Source: Polydactylus sextarius
Lineage: Eukaryota; Chordata; Actinopteri; Polynemidae
NCBI GenBank assembly: GCA_016801845.1
Contig: CM028910.1
Location: 6,913,629-6,977,628 of the forward strand
DNA: 64,000 nt
Direction of reading: 5' to 3'
Shown here in pieces: positions 61,001-64,000 of the stretch. Within the stretch, counting starts at the first letter, position 1; every line of letters starts with the position of its first letter. Made by a program: the position numbers and the translations under genes. The notes beneath the pieces are model-generated. The model worked only from the letters and a program-made list of their open reading frames with translations, did not search any database and had not been told where the DNA came from.

Positions 61001-62984
61001 ACTGCTCATCTCCAATAACACAGCAACTGACCATTCCAACTAAATCCACCATTTAAAAACTTGTGAAATGGACACCAGCTCCTTTATCTTCAGCAGACGC
61101 ATGTGTGAGTATGAGTCCATTACAAGTGGTGTTCACTTTAAAAGTGTAGTTAACTGAAAACCAGTGGTTCTTCAGCCAATGAAGGTCCTTTAACTTACCA
61201 CCATATTAACATGCCATAGCTTTTCTTGTGATGATCAGCTTTGCTATCTACTACTACTGACATTTATCACTTATACTAACAATGGTGAGTATGTTATGTT
61301 GTTCTGTTTGCATTTGAAGGTACAGCATGGGAATTGTATAATTTAAATGAAATAACTCAATGTTTTCTTTTCTAATACAAGAGTGGTCTCAGCTCATACA
61401 TATATTTATGAGTTGGTGTTGCTACACCTAAATGACAATTTTCTATACACTATACTGAATGCAACTTTCTAGGAACTCCATCTCACCAGTGGTCTCAATA
61501 TCATTCCAAGGGCATCTCCTCCATCACAGCCTCAGCTCTTAGTGTAATGAGCCCAAGATAAAACCATCAATACTCTTACTCATTCCCTCCAGGATGGCCA
61601 CGACCACTTCTAAAAGCTTTCTGTAATATAGCTGCTGTCTCTGTGATGTACTGGCCGCCTGCCACACACGGCTTTCCTAATGCATTAGACTTTTAAATAA
61701 ATAAATAAAACAAGACAGAAAGAAAACCAAGTGCTCTTAATTGGAAGCCATTCCTGGTGCCATGTCTCAGAATACCCCCTCCTCTCTGTACGTGCTTTAC
61801 ATCAACATGGTTAGTTTACATAGAGAATTTTTCGGGAGTTTCCCGTGTCTTGGTCGGACACTGAAACTGGTTTCATGCTAATTTAATTAAATGTAAATCA
61901 ATTCTGTTTGCTTCATAAAGCTGTAGCCTCACTTAGTGTGCGGCTGCTGTAGGTTATTAATGTTTGGTGGATTTGTTATGTCACAAATCCAGTCCATTGT
62001 TTACATGTAGTTAAGGAGTGTGGGTCATAAATCAGTCCAGTCAGATGTAACATGCGTCAGAGCACATTCATCTCATTTATCTGCCGTCCTGATGCCTCAC
62101 GCTTCCTGTGATTTCTTTTTTTTTTCATCAGGATGCTGCTGTTTTATTAGCAGTGAGGTCAAGTTTTTAATGGCACTTCAGTGGTAGACTGATATTGTCT
62201 CATGTTTATTGATTCTATTTCTTTAATTTCTCATGAGAGACTTTAGTTTAAAGAGTGACATAAAGAGCCATCTCCAATGATCAACCATCGTAAAAAGTGC
62301 TGACTTGAGATCCGCCTTGAATAATTGAAACTAATATGTGTTCTCATGTATTGGCCGTAACAGTCTTAATTCAGGCCATATAAAGGTTAAACAGTTAATC
62401 GATGTTCCCCAGTTGACTCTTAGAGACTCCGTTGTTGAGGCAACCAAGTCATTTAACTGTTGTTAAAAAGACGGATTATAATGTTCTGCGTGTTTTTATG
62501 TTTTATCACCTTCCAACCAATCCACCTTCCTTATCACGCTCCCGTCTGACTTAACGTTACAGGATGCTGTAAGCATGACGGCAGTGGACGAGCTCAGCAG
62601 CAGTGTGAGTGAGGACACGGGGTTTTGCAGCGCCCCCCCTCTGCCCTCTGACCCGCCGGAGCTTTGTGACCTCCAGGATTCGCAGGATCCTCAAGATATA
62701 CCAGATTCTCAGGACCCCCAAGAGACCCTGGACCCTCAGGAGGACTTGGATCCGGCCCCCCCTCCCCCGCTGGCCATAGACACTCCACCGGGGTCCCTCT
62801 GTGAGGAAGAAACTGTCCTGCCTCTGTCTCTGCCCTTGCCCATGCCACCGGCAACAAAACCAGATCCAGACCCAGACCCAGATGGCACCTGTGGCTATAT
62901 GTGGGAGGAAGATGTGACACAAGCCCTGAAAGAGCTGGATGAGCGCTGTGAGGAAGAGGAGGCTGACTTCTCTGGCATGTCCAG
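34779..62984 (+). CDS. FRYL: FRYL, furry homologue-like (partial; C-terminus outside window)
   Basis: Very large HEAT/armadillo-type scaffold of the Furry family. Furry proteins bind and activate NDR/LATS-class kinases (Trc/STK38) in cell shape and polarity control; FRYL has also been linked to transcription and leukaemia fusions. From ATG 34779 (GCCACCATG) the protein reads MSSITIDPELKPGEFVIKSL, matching FRYL (MASITIDPEL...) rather than FRY (INVDPDSKPGEYV). 54 exons to 62984 all have GT-AG borders and consistent phase, including a 45-nt and a 9-nt optional exon: 8,180 nt, about 2,726 codons. Human FRYL is about 3,013 residues, so about 300 C-terminal residues lie beyond the right edge. The last exon ends in phase 2 at TCCAG-GTAGAT. 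The neighbour OCIAD2 agrees with human 4p11 synteny. Exon coordinates are given in the segment entries. Confidence 0.97.
35352..36510 (+). other. FRYL: FRYL intron
   Basis: About 1.2 kb intron with an alternating purine-pyrimidine CA/CG/TG tract at about 35839-35873. No other feature seen. Confidence 0.7.
38460..38480. repeat. (TG)n microsatellite
   Basis: About ten TG units in the FRYL intron 38265-39234. Confidence 0.9.
39545..39566. repeat. Poly-T tract
   Basis: About 22 T in the short intron 39526-39678, forming part of its pyrimidine region. Confidence 0.9.
39781..42331 (+). other. FRYL: FRYL intron upstream of the 45-nt cassette exon
   Basis: About 2.5 kb, AT-rich, no coding sequence. 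Near its 3' end it has a T tract (about 42228-42244) and a single TGCATG (42255-42260), both of interest for splicing of the following small exon. Confidence 0.65.
42332..42376 (+). CDS. FRYL: FRYL cassette exon, 45 nt (residues 346-360)
   Basis: Fifteen codons, MPSNNSIRKQIETLQ, phase 0 on both sides, between acceptor CTCCAG and donor GTGAGT. It sits between two long introns exactly where the canonical FRYL protein joins HLK to NKDPKM. It can therefore be included or skipped without a frame change. I recall the peptide from some vertebrate FRY/FRYL isoforms, but cannot verify this here. Confidence 0.85.
42377..44371 (+). other. FRYL: FRYL intron downstream of the cassette exon
   Basis: About 2 kb intron, AT-rich with A and T tracts. 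No gene or transposon recognised. Confidence 0.65.
44372..46834 (+). CDS. FRYL: FRYL segment 2 (residues 361-855)
   Basis: Exons 44372-44475, 44626-44734 (weak donor GTTCGG), 44846-44932, 45013-45184, 45301-45433, 45530-45637, 45756-45993, 46104-46280, 46397-46483, 46566-46834. Landmarks: [151 protein letters not shown]. Helical-repeat scaffold with short introns, strongly conserved. A variable linker (QSSNKSHDVQGSSSGHS) lies at the 45993/46104 junction. Confidence 0.96.
47088..49938 (+). CDS. FRYL: FRYL segment 3 (residues 855-1304)
   Basis: Exons 47088-47292, 47429-47553, 47658-47715, 47802-47893, 47990-48162, 48277-48437, 48517-48627, 49288-49442, 49546-49645, 49770-49938. Landmarks: SDSYIGLWRNYLILCCS followed by a serine-rich stretch (SSASSSSMCSSSSNSGSVRC) and ETLASTPDSGYS, then FKHIVPMMRSESMDITESL, RRPENMKRRRRRDILRVQL, FPQQSLRHSLFMLFSHWAGP, AMSAVLCCGPVADNVGLSSD, VHQLGCEAVMLLLELNPDQS. 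The serine-rich loop is longer than in human FRYL as I recall it. Confidence 0.96.
48628..49287 (+). other. FRYL: FRYL intron with poly-T tract
   Basis: 660-bp intron with a 24-nt T tract (49224-49247) just upstream of the acceptor. Nothing else seen. Confidence 0.7.
49939..50350 (+). other. FRYL: FRYL intron
   Basis: About 410-bp intron from donor GTTCGT to acceptor CACTGCAG. No feature seen. Confidence 0.7.
50351..52932 (+). CDS. FRYL: FRYL segment 4 (residues 1305-1777)
   Basis: Exons 50351-50619, 50728-50868, 50975-51143, 51249-51333, 51554-51666, 51756-51906, 51993-52096, 52197-52379, 52731-52932. Landmarks: RQVMLHYLLPWMNNVELVDF, RRWLRGEGWGSPRATTMVLN, NLKIILHFLISMSGVNSDPS, HMDNPPYYRITSSYKIPSVT, HLDIYSGLNSNLNRQHHRLE, RYSSSSGGSYEEEKSDSMPL, HRCNIAVILLTDLIVDHGVK, HPEVYEHCKRLLLHLLVVQG, SPMTDSGLSSSSTSSSISLG. 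The acidic linker (GSVEDDEDVHD) replaces a similar acidic loop in human. The serine-rich TDSGLSSSSTSSSIS block is shared by FRY and FRYL. Confidence 0.96.
52380..52730 (+). other. FRYL: FRYL intron
   Basis: About 350-bp intron from GTTAGA to CCCACAG. No feature seen. Confidence 0.7.
52933..53302 (+). other. FRYL: FRYL intron
   Basis: About 370-bp intron. No feature seen. Confidence 0.7.
53303..55790 (+). CDS. FRYL: FRYL segment 5 (residues 1777-2247)
   Basis: Exons 53303-53424 (donor GTTTGT), 53520-53707, 54192-54286, 54421-55016 (596 nt, the largest exon), 55293-55561, 55650-55790. Landmarks: GPLWNHEDVSPKNPNIKSAD, SEVALQTALSCPSRHYAGRS, FQIFRALKQPLTPATLSDIL, GFVIELLLTLESGIDTLADT, NRKSTGQLNLNSGGLYHIVH, then a basic serine-rich stretch (TRSNSLRASL, RRRSNTLDIADR, ARTRSLSSLGGGGGPGG), then NLMATVFWIAASLLESDYEF, KLKWYSFPGLLQLFLKGFTS, HSYSRDCTNWINVVCRYLYD. 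The basic stretch holds HTRSNS, which fits the NDR/LATS substrate pattern H-x-R-x-x-S. Confidence 0.96.
53708..54191 (+). other. FRYL: FRYL intron with TAGA repeat
   Basis: 484-bp intron holding the tetranucleotide repeat and the fish-type repeat fragment listed next. Confidence 0.7.
54041..54108. repeat. (TAGA)n microsatellite with attached interspersed-repeat fragment
   Basis: TAGA/CAGA units (54041-54080) followed directly by ACTTTATTCATCCCTGAAA and GGAAAT (from 54082). In many fish genomes a TAGA tail is fused to an ACTTTATT-ATCCC-GGAAAT motif as the terminus of a dispersed element. I cannot assign the family with certainty. Confidence 0.6.
55791..56535 (+). other. FRYL: FRYL intron
   Basis: About 745-bp intron. 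No repeat, exon or RNA gene recognised. Confidence 0.65.
56536..58271 (+). CDS. FRYL: FRYL segment 6 (residues 2248-2452)
   Basis: Exons 56536-56736, 56856-57017, 57249-57323, 58095-58271. Landmarks: [118 protein letters not shown]. All phase-0 introns here. The intron 57324-58094 carries the Tc1 remnant. Confidence 0.96.
57431..57460. repeat. (TA)n tract flanking the Tc1 remnant
   Basis: About 15 TA units directly abutting the left end of the transposon remnant. Tc1/mariner elements insert at TA. Confidence 0.9.
57462..57943 (+). mobile_element. Decayed Tc1/mariner transposon fragment
   Basis: Left terminal repeat CTGCCTGGCC followed by A7 and GTCACCACC (57462-57487). The right end is its inverted counterpart: GGTGGCGACC, a T tract, GGCCAGACTG (57896-57943). 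Between them lies a degraded C-terminal part of a Tc1-type transposase: DWPPQSPDLNPTEN is readable at about 57753-57794 in the plus direction, the DDE-domain motif usually seen as DWPAQSPDLNPIEN. At about 480 bp against about 1.6 kb for intact elements, with stops and frame breaks, it cannot be active. It is inserted in a FRYL intron in sense orientation. Confidence 0.88.
57906..58002. repeat. Poly-T, (TG)n and (TA)n tracts
   Basis: T tract inside the right terminal repeat (57906-57933), then TG units (about 57942-57956) and TA units (about 57962-58001). Confidence 0.9.
58272..58939 (+). other. FRYL: FRYL intron region around the microexon
   Basis: About 670 bp between the 58095-58271 exon and the 58940 exon. 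Apart from the candidate microexon, no feature was seen. Confidence 0.6.
58612..58620 (+). CDS. FRYL: Candidate 9-nt FRYL microexon (Glu-Leu-Gln)
   Basis: GAGTTGCAG lies between a long pyrimidine tract with a TGC just before the acceptor (TTCTCTTCTCTTGCCACAAG, ending 58611) and a consensus donor GTAAGT at 58621. It is phase 0 on both sides, and flanking exons join as ...VELEDAE then GESMDNFNWG, so inclusion adds ELQ. TGC motifs between the tract and the 3' splice site are typical of SRRM4-dependent neural microexons. The signals are seen; use is inferred. Confidence 0.65.
58940..62984 (+). CDS. FRYL: FRYL segment 7, last exons in window (residues 2456-2726)
   Basis: Exons 58940-59140, 60424-60615 (donor GTGCGA, weaker) and 62563-62984. 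Landmarks: GESMDNFNWGVRRRSLESMD, TPSLNLTNHEDTDESSEEE, SASQILTRSGL, LNSDSATDDTASNHVDSLQ, then a divergent acidic/proline-rich part with DSQDPQDIPDSQDPQETLDP, PPPPLAIDTPPGS and DPDPDPDGT, returning to the conserved EEDVTQALKELDERCEEEEA and DFSGMS. The low-complexity part replaces an unrelated-looking acidic linker in human FRYL. The final exon ends in phase 2 and needs a further exon outside the window. Confidence 0.93.
59141..60423 (+). other. FRYL: FRYL intron
   Basis: About 1.3 kb. Contains an isolated acceptor-donor juxtaposition at 59385-59402 (TTCTTACAG, TAG, GTAAGT). Otherwise AT-rich and featureless. Confidence 0.6.
60616..62562 (+). other. FRYL: FRYL intron
   Basis: About 1.95 kb intron. 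No exon, RNA gene or transposon recognised. Confidence 0.6.
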
Positions 62985-64000
62985 GTAGATGCATCAGAAA
63001 TTTTTATTTTGGACCAGGACCAGGATCTGCTGGTCATGCTTGCCTATCCCATCAGTGAACTCCATAAATCTTAATGTCAGATAAATCTCTTGTCTCTAGC
63101 TAGAATTTATGTGACTGCTTCGGCTGTGTCCCATCTGACATGATTCAGGGTCGTATTTTATATTTTATGTTCTCTGAGAATTGGGACTTAATACACATGT
63201 CTGTGCTTCAAGCCAGTAAACATACCAAAGACAAATATATTCACTACATCTCACTGTTATTTCACAAGAGTTAGTTGTACAACACAAGGACATTACTAGT
63301 ATGAAATCACACCAGAAAAGCCACTCAAAGCTAATCAGTGAAGTGATGGTTGAGATCAGTAACAGACTGATTCATGTCTGACTGGTTGATTACTTTCTAT
63401 GTTCTCTTTTCTCTGACTGCAACTGCACAACAAGGTGTGCAATGTATCATAGCCAAAGGATAGAATATTTTCTCTGTGGTCGTTGGTGAAGTTATGTGGA
63501 TTACAGCATGTTGCTTGCTTCTCTAAGACAAACATGGTATGATGGGTAATTTCCTTCCTTGGCATTGATCCCTTGTTGGCTGGGACTATGAAGGTGGGCC
63601 AGAGCTGGCTGGCTCCAATCCACTTGTAAACATTTCCTTTTCAAGGTGGGCCAATTTGAGCTGGAGGTCAGTTGTTAAATCAGAGTTTTAAAACACCCTC
63701 AAGGAACATGAAGAAGCAATCCTTAACAAACATGCTGACGCACACGCATGTACAGGCTATTCCTAGCGCACATCACTGCACTGAAGGTCCCTGACTAAGC
63801 TGAGCCACACATGATTGATAGGCAAATGTGTGAGTGGAGTGTGCTTTGAGTGATTGTCTGCAAACACAAGGACACTAAAGTGTTTAGTGTTTTTTCTGTG
63901 TATGAGAATTTATGTGAGTGGGAGAGATCAAAATAAAAACAGCTAAGCAGTATTTGACCGCTGAGAGGTTTGGAGCTGACTCCGTTTGGCAGAAATGTGT
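62985..64000 (+). other. FRYL: FRYL intron running to the window edge
   Basis: Starts with donor GTAGAT. I find no stretch resembling the next conserved FRYL exon (the part after FSGLSS), so the remaining coding exons lie outside the window. Confidence 0.65.

Noticed and set aside
34779..62984. Assignment as FRY instead of FRYL
   Set aside because: The core N-terminus and most blocks match FRYL, and OCIAD2 is the FRYL neighbour; only the alternative exon at 27339 is FRY-like.
62557..63037. Two overlapping minus-strand frames of about 145 codons
   Set aside because: Antisense of the FRYL exon 62563-62984; their length reflects the low-complexity repeat, not a gene.
1..64000. CRISPR arrays, prokaryotic operons, phage or toxin systems
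   Set aside because: No spaced direct repeats or prokaryotic gene organisation; every supported gene is a vertebrate intron-containing gene.

Overview
The window is vertebrate nuclear DNA, almost certainly from a ray-finned (teleost) fish. It shows multi-exon genes with GT-AG introns, many introns of only about 80-120 bp, CpG-containing promoters, TA/CA/TTTC microsatellites, and a decayed Tc1/mariner transposon of the kind common in teleosts. Proteins resemble their human counterparts closely, but the genes are far more compact than in mammals. No bacterial, viral or plasmid sequence was seen.

Three protein-coding genes were reconstructed exon by exon from splice signals, reading frame and remembered vertebrate protein families. 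(1) DCUN1D4, minus strand, is complete: 11 coding exons between 1706 and 5574, 277 codons plus stop. It is a PONY-domain co-E3 that promotes cullin neddylation. (2) OCIAD2, plus strand, is complete: 6 coding exons between 8629 and 10310, 161 codons. It is a two-pass OCIA-domain membrane protein. (3) FRYL (furry-like), plus strand, starts with untranslated exons near 11.7 kb. Its main coding region runs from 34779 to 62984 and leaves the right edge. 54 coding exons (about 2,726 codons) lie in the window; roughly the last 300 residues are missing.

Layout: 1-1705, DCUN1D4 3' UTR or downstream; 1706-5574, DCUN1D4; 5575-6003, divergent promoter with several CCAAT boxes; 6004-8628, OCIAD2 5' intron; 8629-10660, OCIAD2; 10.7-11.4 kb, intergenic; 11.4-11.76 kb, FRYL distal promoter; 11.8-34.7 kb, long FRYL 5' introns holding two further candidate coding first exons (21758-21986 and 27339-27411); 34.69-63 kb, the dense FRYL exon array; 63-64 kb, intron.

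The most interesting result is the promoter and splicing design of FRYL. Two extra first exons both end in phase 1. Both would read in frame through 29 open codons at the start of the common second exon before reaching the usual FRYL initiation codon. The second of these exons encodes a peptide resembling the N-terminus of the paralogue FRY. FRYL also appears to carry a 45-nt in-frame cassette exon and a 9-nt microexon. The order DCUN1D4-OCIAD2-FRYL joins genes that in human lie on either side of the chromosome 4 centromere. No prokaryote-type novel system is present, and I claim none.
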